Part shown: piece after piece, positions 37,641 to 48,073 of the stretch
Layout: each line of letters begins with the position of its first letter
How positions within the stretch are numbered: the first letter of the stretch is position 1
From: an uncultured Pseudoalteromonas sp.
GTDB lineage: Bacteria; Pseudomonadota; Gammaproteobacteria; Enterobacterales; Alteromonadaceae
Reading direction: 5' to 3'
NCBI GenBank assembly: GCA_947493455.1
Contig: CANLRB010000001.1
Location: 496,001 to 560,000, forward strand
DNA: 64,000 nt
The notes under the pieces: model-generated
Database searches by the model: none
The model's input: only the letters and a program-made list of their open reading frames with translations
What the model was told of the DNA's origin: nothing
Program-made: the position numbers and the translations under genes

Positions 37641-39176
37641 GTGACAACAGAAAAAGAATTACTGCAACGCAGACTTGAGCAAGCGATAGTCAATCGCAAA
37701 AAAATTGAAGAATCGTGCAATACACAAATTGATTTATTAACTCAATTTATTTCTCGACTCTCAGTTGTTTGTAAAGGCCAAAATGTAGAACTTGATAATC
37801 GACTCGCGAAGTTCCGTTCAGAACTAAAAAAGGGTGTCGACTTTGAACTCGTTATGCCACTCATTAGCGAAACCTTGTCACTATTGACTGAGCACGGCAA
37901 GAAAAACGAAGCTAATTTTAGAAAATTACACATGAGTGTCGAAAGTGCCGGTAAAAAGCTCCAAAAAAAGCAAGGCTTACCACCGGAACTACGACGAAAT
38001 TTGCGTAGCCTGTTAACGTCTGATCTCGATAAAATTAAAGCAACTAACGACTTTATACCTGTGTTATCGAATCTTGTTGAAATCTATCATCAAGTGCTCG
38101 AAAAAAGCACCCAAGCAAATGGCACTGTGGCTGAAAACTCGGCACCAGAATTAGCCCAAGAGTTACTCAATTTAACCAGTGAGCTTGCTTTTGAAGGTGA
38201 TAGTGCTAAGCGCTTAGACTTTATTAAACGTCAGGTTTGTGAAAATCAAACGATGTCTGTTTTACTTGATTCATGTGTTGAAATAATTCGCATAATTGTC
38301 GCGACTATATCGCAAGAACGAGATTCTGCGCAAAACTTCTTGCTCGCAATTAATGAAACATTATCGATACTGCATCAAAGCTTACTCAAGTCTGTAGAAC
38401 GCTCAAACGACATTGGGTCGCAAATGAGTGACCTTAATACTCGAATTCAAGCCAAAATTGCATCAATTGAAACCGAAGTTGACTCGGCATCGAGTGTGGC
38501 ACAATTAAAGCAAGTAATCAGTCATAAAATCGAAGCACTCACCCTCGATATTCAAGCAAAAGAACAGCTTGAAATTGAAGAGCGTGATAACTTAATTTCG
38601 TCGTTTAACACCATGCAACATCGCGTTACCCAACTCGAACGTGAAACCGCAATGTATCGCGAACGACTTGCAGAGCAACGCTTCAAAAGTTTACAAGACA
38701 GTTTAACCGAATTGCCAAACCGCGCAGCATTTGATGAACGCATGGCGATTGAGTTTAATGCATTTCAACGTAACAACAATAGCTTATGCTTAGTCGTGCT
38801 TGATATCGATTTTTTCAAAAAAATTAACGACAATTATGGTCATAGCGCTGGAGATAAAACACTGCAAGTGATTGCTAAGGCACTTAAAAAGTCGATTAGA
38901 AAAACCGATTTTTTAGCCCGTTTTGGTGGTGAAGAATTCATTATGTTGATGCCCCACTCTGATTTAGAGCAAGTCATCGTCCCGTTAGAAAAGCTGCGTA
39001 AAACCATTAAAGCGATCCCATTCAAATTTAAAAACAAGAATGTGACGATTACCATTTCGATTGGTGCGACCCAATTGAAAGCAAACGACACGTTTCAAGA
39101 AGCCTTCGATAGAGCGGACTCTGCCCTTTATGAAGCAAAAAACAATGGTCGTGATCGCCTCGTAATAAAAAAGTAA
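37641..39176 (+). CDS. Diguanylate cyclase with long coiled-coil N-terminus
   Basis: A 511-residue protein starting at GTG with AGAGG upstream. Residues 1-345 are mostly helical and coiled-coil (KELLQRRLEQAIVNRKKIEE, and DNLISSFNTMQHRVTQLERET) without a known ligand domain. The GGDEF domain (about 350-511) has the active-site RFGGEEFIML and the inhibitory I-site RKTD five residues before it. Substrate residues DSLTELPNRAAFDER are present, so it should make c-di-GMP and show product inhibition. No membrane helix is seen, so cytoplasmic. Confidence 0.92.
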   Translation: MTTEKELLQRRLEQAIVNRKKIEESCNTQIDLLTQFISRLSVVCKGQNVELDNRLAKFRSELKKGVDFELVMPLISETLSLLTEHGKKNEANFRKLHMSVESAGKKLQKKQGLPPELRRNLRSLLTSDLDKIKATNDFIPVLSNLVEIYHQVLEKSTQANGTVAENSAPELAQELLNLTSELAFEGDSAKRLDFIKRQVCENQTMSVLLDSCVEIIRIIVATISQERDSAQNFLLAINETLSILHQSLLKSVERSNDIGSQMSDLNTRIQAKIASIETEVDSASSVAQLKQVISHKIEALTLDIQAKEQLEIEERDNLISSFNTMQHRVTQLERETAMYRERLAEQRFKSLQDSLTELPNRAAFDERMAIEFNAFQRNNNSLCLVVLDIDFFKKINDNYGHSAGDKTLQVIAKALKKSIRKTDFLARFGGEEFIMLMPHSDLEQVIVPLEKLRKTIKAIPFKFKNKNVTITISIGATQLKANDTFQEAFDRADSALYEAKNNGRDRLVIKK

Positions 39177-39211
39177 CTTGTACATTCATAAAAAAAATCT
39201 ATCCTTAAATT

Positions 39212-39239
39212 ATGAGGTTAAGTAAATATTAGCCTCATA
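39212..39239 (+). terminator. Weak hairpin after the diguanylate cyclase gene
   Basis: ATGAGG / CCTCAT arms enclose an AT-rich 15-base loop, followed by ATTATCG. A second perfect palindrome GAACAG-CGTTGG-CTGTTC lies at 39253-39270. Termination capacity is uncertain. Confidence 0.35.
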
Positions 39240-39377
39240 TTATCGCCTAGCTGAACAGCGTTGGCTGTTCCGCTCGAATCCGTGTTAGCAAGACTTTTAC
39301 GCAATTAAGTCAGCTTCAGATAACATCGTAATTTACTCAAAAAATATACGTTGTTTATTACAGAATAAGGATTGTCT

Positions 39378-40730
39378 ATGCTCGTACAACTTAATCCCGA
39401 CGGAATTTTAGATCTTTTGTCACAACTTGAAGTCGACTCGTTAAAGCAAAGTTCTACAAGTAACTTATATCGTTTGTTTCGCAATTGTTCACTCGCCGTG
39501 TTAAATGTCGGTAGCCACACCGATTCAAGCTCCGAAATTTATGATAAATATAAAAGTTTCGATATTAATTTATTAACCCGTGAACGCGGTCTTAAAATTG
39601 AATTGCTTAACCCACCCGAATCCGCATTCGTCGATGGCGAAATTATAAAAGGGATCCATGAACATTTGTTTGCTGTGATCCGAGATATTCTGTTTTACCA
39701 AAACAGACTCACCAACGGCACCATAAATTTAACAAGTTCAGATCATATCACACATGCTGTATTTGATATGCTGCGTAATGCACAAGCATTACAAACAAAT
39801 GAAGACCCTAATATGATAGTTTGTTGGGGTGGTCACTCAATCAACGAGGTTGAATATAAATATACAAAAGAAGTTGGTTATCAACTTGGGTTGCGAGGCC
39901 TCAATATTTGTACTGGTTGCGGACCGGGTGCTATGAAAGGTCCAATGAAAGGGGCAACAATTGGCCACGCAAAACAGCGTTCGCACCACAATCGCTATGT
40001 TGGTTTAACTGAGCCTAGTATTATTGCAGCTGAGCCGCCCAACCCAATTGTCAACGAACTCGTTATTCTACCTGATATCGAAAAACGACTCGAAGCGTTT
40101 ATCCGCACTGCACACGGCATTATTATATTTCCTGGTGGTGCGGGAACCGCTGAGGAACTACTCTATTTACTTGGAATATTGCTCCACCCTGCCAATGAAA
40201 AACAAGTATTACCTGTTATTTTAACCGGGCCGAGTTCAAGTGCAGATTATTTTAAACAACTCGCGCTATTTATACAAAGCACACTGGGTGAGCAAGCAAT
40301 GAGTAAGTTTGAGATTATTGTCGATGATCCAGAACTTGTTGCTAAACGCCTCAAAAATGCAATGACAAGCGTACGCGATTACCGAAAAGAGCAAGGCGAT
40401 GCATATCATTTTAATTGGACGTTAAAAATTGAGCCTGAGTTTCAGTTACCTTTTGAGCCAGAACACGAGAATATGGCATCACTCAACCTCCAATTAGGTC
40501 AACCGGTGGAACAACTTGCCGCAAATTTGCGCCGCGCATTTTCGGGTATCGTCGCAGGCAATGTTAAAGATGAGGGCATACAAGCGATTAAGCGAAATGG
40601 CGTATTTGAGCTAAGTGGCGATAAGGCGTTAATGAAAAAAATGGATACGCTACTGCAAGCATTTGTAAATCAAGGTAGAATGAAACTACCGGGATCAACA
40701 TATACACCTTGTTATAAGATTAATACTTAA
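39378..40730 (+). CDS. ppnN: Nucleotide 5'-monophosphate nucleosidase PpnN (YgdH)
   Basis: Hydrolyses purine and pyrimidine nucleoside monophosphates to base and ribose 5-phosphate; in E. coli it is regulated by ppGpp. The ATG at 39378, with AAGGA six bases upstream, is preferred over the TTG at 39372. The 450-residue protein has an N-terminal helical domain, then the LOG-type Rossmann core with [31 protein letters not shown] and the PGGxGT motif [15 protein letters not shown]. It overlaps xni by one base, as these genes are also close in E. coli. Confidence 0.93.
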   Translation: MLVQLNPDGILDLLSQLEVDSLKQSSTSNLYRLFRNCSLAVLNVGSHTDSSSEIYDKYKSFDINLLTRERGLKIELLNPPESAFVDGEIIKGIHEHLFAVIRDILFYQNRLTNGTINLTSSDHITHAVFDMLRNAQALQTNEDPNMIVCWGGHSINEVEYKYTKEVGYQLGLRGLNICTGCGPGAMKGPMKGATIGHAKQRSHHNRYVGLTEPSIIAAEPPNPIVNELVILPDIEKRLEAFIRTAHGIIIFPGGAGTAEELLYLLGILLHPANEKQVLPVILTGPSSSADYFKQLALFIQSTLGEQAMSKFEIIVDDPELVAKRLKNAMTSVRDYRKEQGDAYHFNWTLKIEPEFQLPFEPEHENMASLNLQLGQPVEQLAANLRRAFSGIVAGNVKDEGIQAIKRNGVFELSGDKALMKKMDTLLQAFVNQGRMKLPGSTYTPCYKINT

Positions 40731-41506
40731 TGACAAAATCACTTTTGCTTATTGATGCGCTAAATTTAATTCGGCGCATTTTCGCGGTAGAACGTAACCA
40801 CGCGACTGATGACATTGCTGTGCGAAATACCTCACAACGTGTCGTTAATGCATGCCTTAAATTAATAAAGACAACTTCAGCGACCCATGTCGCTGTTGTC
40901 TTTGATGGTCAAAAGAGTTGGCGTTACCAATATTACGAAGGATATAAGCAATCACGTTCCCCAATGCCAGAAGCATTATCATTAAATCTAAAAAATATCG
41001 CCAATGAATTATCGAATAAAGGGATCTGCATTTATTTTCCCGACAATGACGAAGCAGATGACGTCATAGCGACACTCGCTACAAAAGCAGCCCAACATGG
41101 CATTAATTCAACCATAGTGTCAACCGACAAAGGATTTCTTCCTTTGATGTCAGGGAAAATTTCAGTCTATGATTACTTTTCAAAGTGTTATCTCGATGCA
41201 AAATACGTGGAAAATAAATTTGGCGTATTAACTGATAATTTAACTGAATACTGGGCTTTATGTGGCGATAAAACCAACGATATACCTGGCGTTTCAGGAA
41301 TTGGCAAAAAGTCTGCTCAAACTATTTTAAATCAACACCGGTCGTTAAAAGATGCATTAACTAGCGATGCGCTTAATAAAAATATAATTTCTAAGTTACA
41401 ACACGGGTTAAACGACTATATACTATCAAAAAACTTAGTTTCACTGAGAACAGACATTTTACTTGGTTTTACCCTTAAAGACCTACGTTATTATGTTTTG
41501 AAATAG
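40730..41506 (+). CDS. xni: Flap endonuclease-like protein Xni (ExoIX)
   Basis: A 258-residue PIN-like 5' nuclease-domain protein resembling the N-terminal domain of DNA polymerase I without a polymerase. It has the metal-binding acidic residues in LLLIDALNLIRR, VVFDGQKSWRY, NDEADDVIATLA and STDKGFLPLM. The helix-hairpin-helix DNA-binding motif is IPGVSGIGKKSAQTIL. The protein ends shortly after the HhH region. It starts in the TAATG overlap with ppnN. Confidence 0.93.
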   Translation: MTKSLLLIDALNLIRRIFAVERNHATDDIAVRNTSQRVVNACLKLIKTTSATHVAVVFDGQKSWRYQYYEGYKQSRSPMPEALSLNLKNIANELSNKGICIYFPDNDEADDVIATLATKAAQHGINSTIVSTDKGFLPLMSGKISVYDYFSKCYLDAKYVENKFGVLTDNLTEYWALCGDKTNDIPGVSGIGKKSAQTILNQHRSLKDALTSDALNKNIISKLQHGLNDYILSKNLVSLRTDILLGFTLKDLRYYVLK

Positions 41507-41515
41507 GCACATACA

Positions 41516-41908
41516 TTGAATAAAAAACTTGTCAGATATCTTATTCTTGGCTTAGGACTCTACGGCGTCATAGCTGGATTAGTTATTGTCTTTTATAATG
41601 ATGATCCGCAGTCCATGTACTGGGAAGATAGAGAGTCATTTAATAATCGGTATTTGGCAAAGCTGTCCATCGATGAACGACTCTCAATCGATACAGTGAT
41701 TAATAATATAGGCGCACCCGATCTGACGTTCGCAAAAACTGCAGATAACGACAAATTACAAATTCTTTATTATCGAACCCAACATGTAAAGTCAGACGGT
41801 ATTACAACGCTCGATGAATGTACTGGTTTATTGTTTAGAAATGATATTTTAATTGCCTGGGGCCCTGGCGCTGCAACTGCTTTTGCTAGCACCGAACAAG
41901 GAATATGA
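41516..41908 (+). CDS. DUF3192 family protein
   Basis: A 130-residue protein starting at TTG (no ATG or GTG is available in frame near it; ribosome site weak). A single N-terminal membrane segment (about 6-25, YLILGLGLYGVIAGLVIVFY) is followed by a periplasmic domain with IGAPDLTFAKT and the DUF3192 ending LDECTGLLFRNDILIAWGPGAA. It lies 9 bases after xni and its 3' end overlaps the next gene by four bases, so it belongs to the ppnN-xni operon. Function unknown. Confidence 0.82.
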   Translation: MNKKLVRYLILGLGLYGVIAGLVIVFYNDDPQSMYWEDRESFNNRYLAKLSIDERLSIDTVINNIGAPDLTFAKTADNDKLQILYYRTQHVKSDGITTLDECTGLLFRNDILIAWGPGAATAFASTEQGI

Positions 41909-43527
41909 TGCGCGATATTGACCTAGCGAAGCTCTATCGTCAAATCGATATATTATTAAATCTTTACTATCACAAAGACAAGTGGCATCACATAACGCCC
42001 TTATTAGCAAACTTGTCAGAGCAGGTTGTTACGCTTTTTAATCGCGAGCCTCATCGCGCACTAGCGAGTATTCAACTACAAAGTCACCAACATTCATATA
42101 CCGTAAGACTTGTCGTTAATCAGTTATTGATTGCAAATTCACTTTGCCGTGCATTTAATTTGTCAGCTCAATCACAGCAGCAGCTATCGTCACTCGTTCT
42201 CTGTCAATATTTATGTGTCAATAAAGAAATAGTGCGCCAAGCAGCAGGTCATACGTTAAACAATGAACAACGTAAACTCGTTAAGTTTAAATTACATTAT
42301 GCGCAAAAGTTGATCGCAAGATATGGTTCAAGCCAAAAATATATTCAACAGGCCCTTAAAGAGTTAGTCGACAACCAATTTTCGCTTTATCAAAGTGACA
42401 CCCGCCTCGTCACATTGAGTTCAAAATTAGCGACATTAATTACTGCGAGTAGCACGCGCAAACCACATACCTTGTTTAGTGCAGCACAACTCATTTATCA
42501 CAGTGCATCATGCAAACGTGTTAAAACTGATTTGCGTTATCTATTTTCAAAACTTCCTGAACCATTATCAGGAAGTATATTGGCGATTAATGGTGAACCG
42601 CATGTTCACATAGAACAACTTGCCGAATCCAAATATTTACTGTTTAAACTAACGCATAAAAAATTGTCGCTACAAGGGCGATTTGTATTAAAAGATAAAC
42701 TTCCGAATCAATGTCCGCGTCCAGTTTGCCAAACATCGCCCGAATTTATCAGCAAACTCATCATGAGTGGCACTGATCATTTTAAAGATAAGCATGCCCA
42801 AGCCCTTAATTTAAATCAACATAGCGACAGCAGTGATAAACCAGATGTTTTTGTCGCGTCAGATAACATCGAAAAAATTGAGCTATATTTGTCATCAAAT
42901 AGTGGTATAAAACAACGCTTATTAGAGCGTGTTAGTGACGCAACAACGAATAAAACGGTGATTACATCAACAAGCCATGCCATTCGTTTTTTAGGTATTG
43001 TTCGTACATCCGAATTTATTGAACGCGAAAGCGCGATACAAACACTTGCAACGATTAATCACATTAATTGGCGACATTTCATTGACCGAACTCGGTTTTT
43101 ACTAGACGTTATTGACCTTGTTTGCGAGCAAACGGGCTATCACACGTCTTCATTACCAGTTGAAGTGCTCAAAGCGCTTGCAAACATAGTGGCACAAACG
43201 CCAAATCTGACAATTAGCCACCCTGCAACACATGTAAAACGAGCTCATCCGTTACTCTTTACTCAAAACGTGACGCAAACACACGACCTTAAAAACAGCT
43301 CAATCGAACAATTTACGAATAATCTCTTGAGCGATACTGGACACGCCGCATCCTCTTCTCAAGAATCCATACTTCAATTAGCTTACTTGACCTTAGAATA
43401 TATTTTTGACCCGAATGACTCGCGTTTAAATAAATTATCGATTTTCATCCGGCAATTAAATCTATCAATTGACACTTCAAACTATCTAAACGCAATCACC
43501 GAACTTAGTCCCAAGAATAGACTATAA
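41905..43527 (+). CDS. Unknown 540-residue protein with an HDOD-like segment
   Basis: I do not recognise this protein family. It overlaps the DUF3192 gene by four bases (ATGA), so it is the fourth gene of the ppnN-xni operon. It is soluble, His/Gln-rich and mainly helical, with no signal peptide. Residues about 335-420 contain a run like HDOD signalling domains: GIKQRLLERVSDAT, then VITSTSHAIRFLGIVRTSEFIE, then a helical stretch. The N-terminal half (about 60-190) resembles a helical HD-like bundle but lacks the usual HD metal residues. A regulatory, non-catalytic role is a guess. Confidence 0.75.
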   Translation: MMRDIDLAKLYRQIDILLNLYYHKDKWHHITPLLANLSEQVVTLFNREPHRALASIQLQSHQHSYTVRLVVNQLLIANSLCRAFNLSAQSQQQLSSLVLCQYLCVNKEIVRQAAGHTLNNEQRKLVKFKLHYAQKLIARYGSSQKYIQQALKELVDNQFSLYQSDTRLVTLSSKLATLITASSTRKPHTLFSAAQLIYHSASCKRVKTDLRYLFSKLPEPLSGSILAINGEPHVHIEQLAESKYLLFKLTHKKLSLQGRFVLKDKLPNQCPRPVCQTSPEFISKLIMSGTDHFKDKHAQALNLNQHSDSSDKPDVFVASDNIEKIELYLSSNSGIKQRLLERVSDATTNKTVITSTSHAIRFLGIVRTSEFIERESAIQTLATINHINWRHFIDRTRFLLDVIDLVCEQTGYHTSSLPVEVLKALANIVAQTPNLTISHPATHVKRAHPLLFTQNVTQTHDLKNSSIEQFTNNLLSDTGHAASSSQESILQLAYLTLEYIFDPNDSRLNKLSIFIRQLNLSIDTSNYLNAITELSPKNRL

Positions 43528-43660
43528 ATAAACTCTATAATGGCCATTAATCATATTTATTGGCATAAAAGAAACTGAGTTGATATAAATCCGCGTTTGA
43601 ATATTCATTCGAACATATAAGATATTAATTCTCATTACTCGACTTTTTAAGGAAGTATAA

Positions 43661-44668
43661 ATGGCAAAACAAACTATCACCGTTATAAAAGGCGACGGGA
43701 TTGGTCCAAGTATCATAGATTCAGCTATCGCAATTCTTGATGCTGTTGGCTGCGAATATGACTATGAATACGTTGACGCCGGTCTTGTAGCGCTTGAAAA
43801 TACAGGTGAATTGTTACCACAAGCGACACTCGATGCCATTGCAAAAAATAAAATCACACTCAAAGGTCCACTTACAACACCCGTAGGTGAAGGCTTTACC
43901 TCAATTAATGTTACGTTGCGTAAAAAGTTTAACCTTTACGCAAATGTTCGCCCTGTAAAGTCATTCGAAGGTACAAAGGCGCGTTATGAAGACATCGACA
44001 TCATCACAGTAAGAGAAAACACACAAGGAATGTACTCTGGACTTGGTCAAGTTGTATCTGAAGATGGTTTAGAAGCAGAAGCGATGTCAAAAATCACGCG
44101 CGAAGGCGCTGAAAAAATTGTCACATTCGCATATGAACTAGCCAAAAGAGAAGGCCGTAAAAAAGTAACGGCGGTTCATAAAGCAAACATTCTAAAATCG
44201 ACGTCAGGACTATTTTTGCAAGTGGCTCGTGAGATTGGTGAACGCTATCCAGAGATCGAATCTTCTGAGATGATTGTTGATGCAACCTGTATGAAACTTG
44301 TGATGACTCCGGAAGAATTTGACGTCATTGTCACAACAAATTTGTTCGGTGACATTTTATCAGATCTTTGTGCGGGCCTTGTTGGTGGGCTAGGAATGGC
44401 ACCAGGCGCGAATATCGGCAAAGATGCAGCTATCTTTGAAGCTGTTCACGGCAGCGCACCTGATATTGCAGGAAAAAATCTAGCCAACCCGACTTCCGTA
44501 ATCCTTGCGTCAATTCAAATGCTTGAATATCTTGGTGAAGCAGATAAAGCCAGTCGTATTCGTCAAGCCGTTGCAGACGTTATAAAATCAGGTGATCGTA
44601 CAACCCGTGATTTAGGTGGTAGCCACGGTACCACCGACTTCACTCAAGCAGTTATAGAACGCCTATAA
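43661..44668 (+). CDS. icd: NAD-type isocitrate dehydrogenase
   Basis: A 335-residue decarboxylating dehydrogenase of the isocitrate/isopropylmalate family, giving 2-oxoglutarate in the TCA cycle. Substrate motif SINVTLRKKFNLYANVRP has the Ser-x-Asn and Arg residues of isocitrate enzymes, and TVRENTQGMYSG follows. The cofactor loop reads HGSAPDIAGKN, where Asp-Ile replaces the Lys-Tyr pair of NADP-dependent E. coli Icd, indicating NAD use. It is about 80 residues shorter than E. coli Icd. It stands alone with a terminator after it. Confidence 0.9.
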   Translation: MAKQTITVIKGDGIGPSIIDSAIAILDAVGCEYDYEYVDAGLVALENTGELLPQATLDAIAKNKITLKGPLTTPVGEGFTSINVTLRKKFNLYANVRPVKSFEGTKARYEDIDIITVRENTQGMYSGLGQVVSEDGLEAEAMSKITREGAEKIVTFAYELAKREGRKKVTAVHKANILKSTSGLFLQVAREIGERYPEIESSEMIVDATCMKLVMTPEEFDVIVTTNLFGDILSDLCAGLVGGLGMAPGANIGKDAAIFEAVHGSAPDIAGKNLANPTSVILASIQMLEYLGEADKASRIRQAVADVIKSGDRTTRDLGGSHGTTDFTQAVIERL

Positions 44669-44673
44669 AAATT

Positions 44674-44699
44674 AAGCCCTGAGCATAAGTTCAGGGCTT
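44674..44699. terminator. Bidirectional terminator between icd and the M6 protease
   Basis: A perfect 9-bp stem AAGCCCTGA / TCAGGGCTT with an 8-base loop lies between two convergent stop codons, flanked by A- and T-rich ends on both sides. Confidence 0.85.
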
Positions 44700-44703
44700 T
44701 AAT

Positions 44704-47700
44704 TTACACGATACGTTTTCTTCTTAAACCAACTAACGCGAGTAATAACAAAACAACCCCACTACTGCCGCCGCTTGAACCGCTAGTAGATTTAGTCGTT
44801 GTTTTATTCGGTGCTACAACCGACACCTCAATGGTTTCGACTTGTTCCGTACCCACAGAGTCTGTGACAGTCAGCGTTACTGAGTAATCTCCTTCGTTTG
44901 CATAGCTATGTTGAGGCGATTGCAGGGTACTTACGTTCCCGTCACCAAAATTCCATGCGTAACTATAAGTGCCACTACCACCTAGCACAACGCTTCTAAA
45001 ACTAACCACAAGATTTGATGTTGTTTTACCGAGTGTGATGTCCATAGGTACCCTTGTAGTTACAGTTTGATTAGCGCTCAGCACGCTACCATTGGCATCA
45101 GTCACCGTTAAACTAACGGTGTAATCGCCCGACTTAGTATAGGTGTGACTTGTTGAAAGCGCATTCGAACTAACCCCATCACCAAAATCCCAGACGTATG
45201 AAAATGGCGCAACCCCACCATCAAAACTCGCATCGACCTCGATAGTACCTTCACCCGGCGAAATAACTAATGCTAGATTGTTTAACGCAGGTGCAACAGA
45301 CACCGTATTTTCAATAATCAGATCATCGGACGCTTGTTTAGATACGGTCAAGCGTACTTGATAGTTACCTGCCGCTTGGTAGGTGTGAACCGGCTGTGAC
45401 GATGTGCTCGTATTGCCATCACCGAACTCCCAACGTATTGTATCACCCTCTTCCACCGTCACATTCTCAGGAATAAAGGTAACGGTGAGTCCAGATACCG
45501 TTGCGCTGAAATTTGAAACCGCAGTACGAGTCAATGCAATTGACGCTGATGTGCGAAGAGTCGCTTCATCAATAACTTCCATCGACAGGCCGAGCTTCGG
45601 CAGCTTTAAACCCGCTTGAGGATTATTCGGCGCGCTATAGTCCAAACTGTCAGAAAAAAGCGATATTGGCGTTAAGTTCTGATCACCTAAACCACTTCGT
45701 TGTTCATAAAGTGAAAATGCCGCATCTCTCACCTGAATATAACTACTAACAGGTTTTTCGTTACGTACAATACTATTTTGGTCTGCATCGACGACGCCAA
45801 TGAACCCTTCTCCTGGATGTTCACCCACTTTGTTATCAGTAAAGCCATCATTTCGATACCATACTAAAACGCCAGGACTATAGCCTTCACCGCTTAATCC
45901 CGCGTCTGTCCCTTGGTCACTTCGCAACTGAATGTAGTAATTATGACTCGGTCCATCCTGTGTAGAGAGAATGCGTTTTATATTAACCAACTCTGCACTA
46001 TTTGGTACTTCGGCATTGTCACGCCAAACTATATCATCACTGTTTTTCACTTTGACATCGTCAAAGGCGAGTCCATACCCTAATTCATAGGCGTCAGTTA
46101 TATAAACGACCTCAAGTGTAACCGTTTGTCCTTTATACGTAGAAAGGTCGGCTTCGATATCAACCCAACCAGGTGTGCCTTCAGCACCTGCAATGTCTTT
46201 GGAATTACCCGTAATTGTATGAGCAACATTAGGGTGTTCAGGGTTAGATGCAAGACTGCGATTTGTTTCAATCGACGTTCCATTGACACTTACCAGCGCA
46301 TAGTCGTAATAATTTTCAATCCCCCAATGCGCTTTCATGCTTAGTTTTAAATCAGGTGAATCAGGCAGCGCAATTTGCGTACTATAAATAAACTGTGTCG
46401 CATTCTTAGCACCTGTAAAGTATTGATACTCCCCTTCATAAGGCGAATAGAATGGCTTTTGTACAGGCGGTAAATTAATTTTAACTTGATTGACACTTTG
46501 GTTATGGCTAACTGCATCGACAAGGTCAACAACCGTTGTTTTATCATTTAGCTGGTCAAGTTCAAATTCACGTTGATTAATCCAGTTACCACCAAATTTA
46601 GTTTGTAAGAAGTCTCTTGCCCACGGGCTAAACGAGACTGGTCGGGTCCCTGCGGGACTGCCTGCCCAGCTGCCCGCTGACATCACAGACCACGCAGCGA
46701 CAGGTTCACCAACATCATCGCCACCTGTGTCGTATTCATCTGGAAGACCTAAATCATGGCCGAATTCATGAACAACAACACCCGTTGCAGCATCAATTGG
46801 GCAAATTGTATATTTATAAATTCTATGTTGCGTATTAGGCACTGCGAGTGGTTGATATTGTTCGTCCGTCGCATAAAACTGATGCGACCAAATTGCATCG
46901 CCGCCTATCACACCGCCGCCCGCTTCTTCGCCAACACTTGAGTGGAACACCATAATATGATCAACAATACCATCAGGTTGCTCGACCGTTCCAGGAACAA
47001 CACCATACGGGTTCATAAAATCATACTCAGCAAGGTCGATTTCGTGTTCTTGGACCGCCTTAGTGACTGCTTCTAAAATCAAAGCGGGCACATTTTTATC
47101 TTTTCGCTCAACGCCATCAACCGTTTCTTGACCACCATAGTGAGCAGCATTATTGTCGGCAGTCACCCAGTCATAAACTTGGCCAGTCAACTCGAAGCTT
47201 TGACCCGACTCGTGCATATAATACTGAAAAGCGGACTCGATCGTTTGTTGGTTCGGCCCAACAAACCCTTGGTCTGAAAACATCAGAGATTGGTAATGCG
47301 ACACCGGATATTCAGGGTAATACATTGCTGTATCATCTGCTGATAAGCGATTGTTATTGTGAGGAAGGTCCGGGAAGTCCACCAAAATACCAAGCACTTT
47401 AACTTTATTTGCTTGCGCAACATGACCTTGTGCTTTTAGTTCACGTTGAATTAATTTTTTGCGATTTGCGAGCTGTCGTTGGATCTGCGCTTCTTTGTAA
47501 AGCACATCCTTTTTCAATTTTTCTGCTAACCTGTTATCAACGCCTTTGATATATCCATTAACAGCGATATCAATTTCGTTTTGAGTCGAATGTTTGCCAA
47601 TAACACCGCGTTTTTTTAGCCAATACGTGATTTGTGCTTTGTTGATAACACCAAGATCCACTGGACTGATTTTAATAACGTCACTTTTTGCGTTTGCATA

Positions 47701-47745
47701 TGACGACGCCATAACAAGGGAAGCAAGCGCCATAAATTTATACAT
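44704..47745 (-). CDS. Secreted M6 (immune inhibitor A-like) metalloprotease with PKD domains
   Basis: A 1013-residue secreted protease. The start at 47745 (GGAGA ribosome site) removes a false upstream extension to 47853. A signal peptide (1-19), a propeptide-like region and the M6 catalytic domain follow, with the Zn motif VVVHEFGHDLGLPDEYD. Three PKD domains come next (WEFGDGNT, WDFGDGVS, WNFGDGNV), then a Ser/Gly-rich linker, a hydrophobic helix and LRRKR: a GlyGly-CTERM-like tail of type II-secreted, rhombosortase-processed proteins. It probably degrades extracellular protein. Divergent from the S9 peptidase with about 330 bases between the chosen start codons; that gap shows AT-rich DNA without a clear operator. 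Confidence 0.92.
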   Translation of the reverse strand: MYKFMALASLVMASSYANAKSDVIKISPVDLGVINKAQITYWLKKRGVIGKHSTQNEIDIAVNGYIKGVDNRLAEKLKKDVLYKEAQIQRQLANRKKLIQRELKAQGHVAQANKVKVLGILVDFPDLPHNNNRLSADDTAMYYPEYPVSHYQSLMFSDQGFVGPNQQTIESAFQYYMHESGQSFELTGQVYDWVTADNNAAHYGGQETVDGVERKDKNVPALILEAVTKAVQEHEIDLAEYDFMNPYGVVPGTVEQPDGIVDHIMVFHSSVGEEAGGGVIGGDAIWSHQFYATDEQYQPLAVPNTQHRIYKYTICPIDAATGVVVHEFGHDLGLPDEYDTGGDDVGEPVAAWSVMSAGSWAGSPAGTRPVSFSPWARDFLQTKFGGNWINQREFELDQLNDKTTVVDLVDAVSHNQSVNQVKINLPPVQKPFYSPYEGEYQYFTGAKNATQFIYSTQIALPDSPDLKLSMKAHWGIENYYDYALVSVNGTSIETNRSLASNPEHPNVAHTITGNSKDIAGAEGTPGWVDIEADLSTYKGQTVTLEVVYITDAYELGYGLAFDDVKVKNSDDIVWRDNAEVPNSAELVNIKRILSTQDGPSHNYYIQLRSDQGTDAGLSGEGYSPGVLVWYRNDGFTDNKVGEHPGEGFIGVVDADQNSIVRNEKPVSSYIQVRDAAFSLYEQRSGLGDQNLTPISLFSDSLDYSAPNNPQAGLKLPKLGLSMEVIDEATLRTSASIALTRTAVSNFSATVSGLTVTFIPENVTVEEGDTIRWEFGDGNTSTSSQPVHTYQAAGNYQVRLTVSKQASDDLIIENTVSVAPALNNLALVISPGEGTIEVDASFDGGVAPFSYVWDFGDGVSSNALSTSHTYTKSGDYTVSLTVTDANGSVLSANQTVTTRVPMDITLGKTTSNLVVSFRSVVLGGSGTYSYAWNFGDGNVSTLQSPQHSYANEGDYSVTLTVTDSVGTEQVETIEVSVVAPNKTTTKSTSGSSGGSSGVVLLLLALVGLRRKRIV

Positions 47746-48073
47746 ATTCTCTCCTACTTTTACATTGTCAGATAAACTCGACATGTAAAGAGTTCTAACC
47801 GATAGCGTTAAAAAACCCCGTAGAGTAAAGTTTTGCTCAACAAATGCAATCAACTTATTAACAACAAATAGATTAACCTCGAAGAATCAACAAGATAAAA
47901 AATTACGTAAAGTAAACAAATGTAACCTATATGTTGACGTTCATTTTCAGTGACGCTAATTATTCAACTAATAGCCATAACTATGCAGTTCATCTAAAAT
48001 ATTTGAAGTTATTTTTTTAAGTTTTACACTGTGCATTGCGCTACATAAACACGTGTGTTTTATTGAGGAAAAA

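Noticed and set aside
39253-39270. Palindrome GAACAG-CGTTGG-CTGTTC before ppnN, considered as a LexA site
   Set aside because: It lacks the CTGT-N8-ACAG spacing and polarity of a LexA box; no other regulator could be assigned.
47746-48073. Regulatory element between the M6 and S9 peptidase genes
   Set aside because: Only AT-rich sequence without clear dyads or repeats was seen, apart from start-codon contexts.
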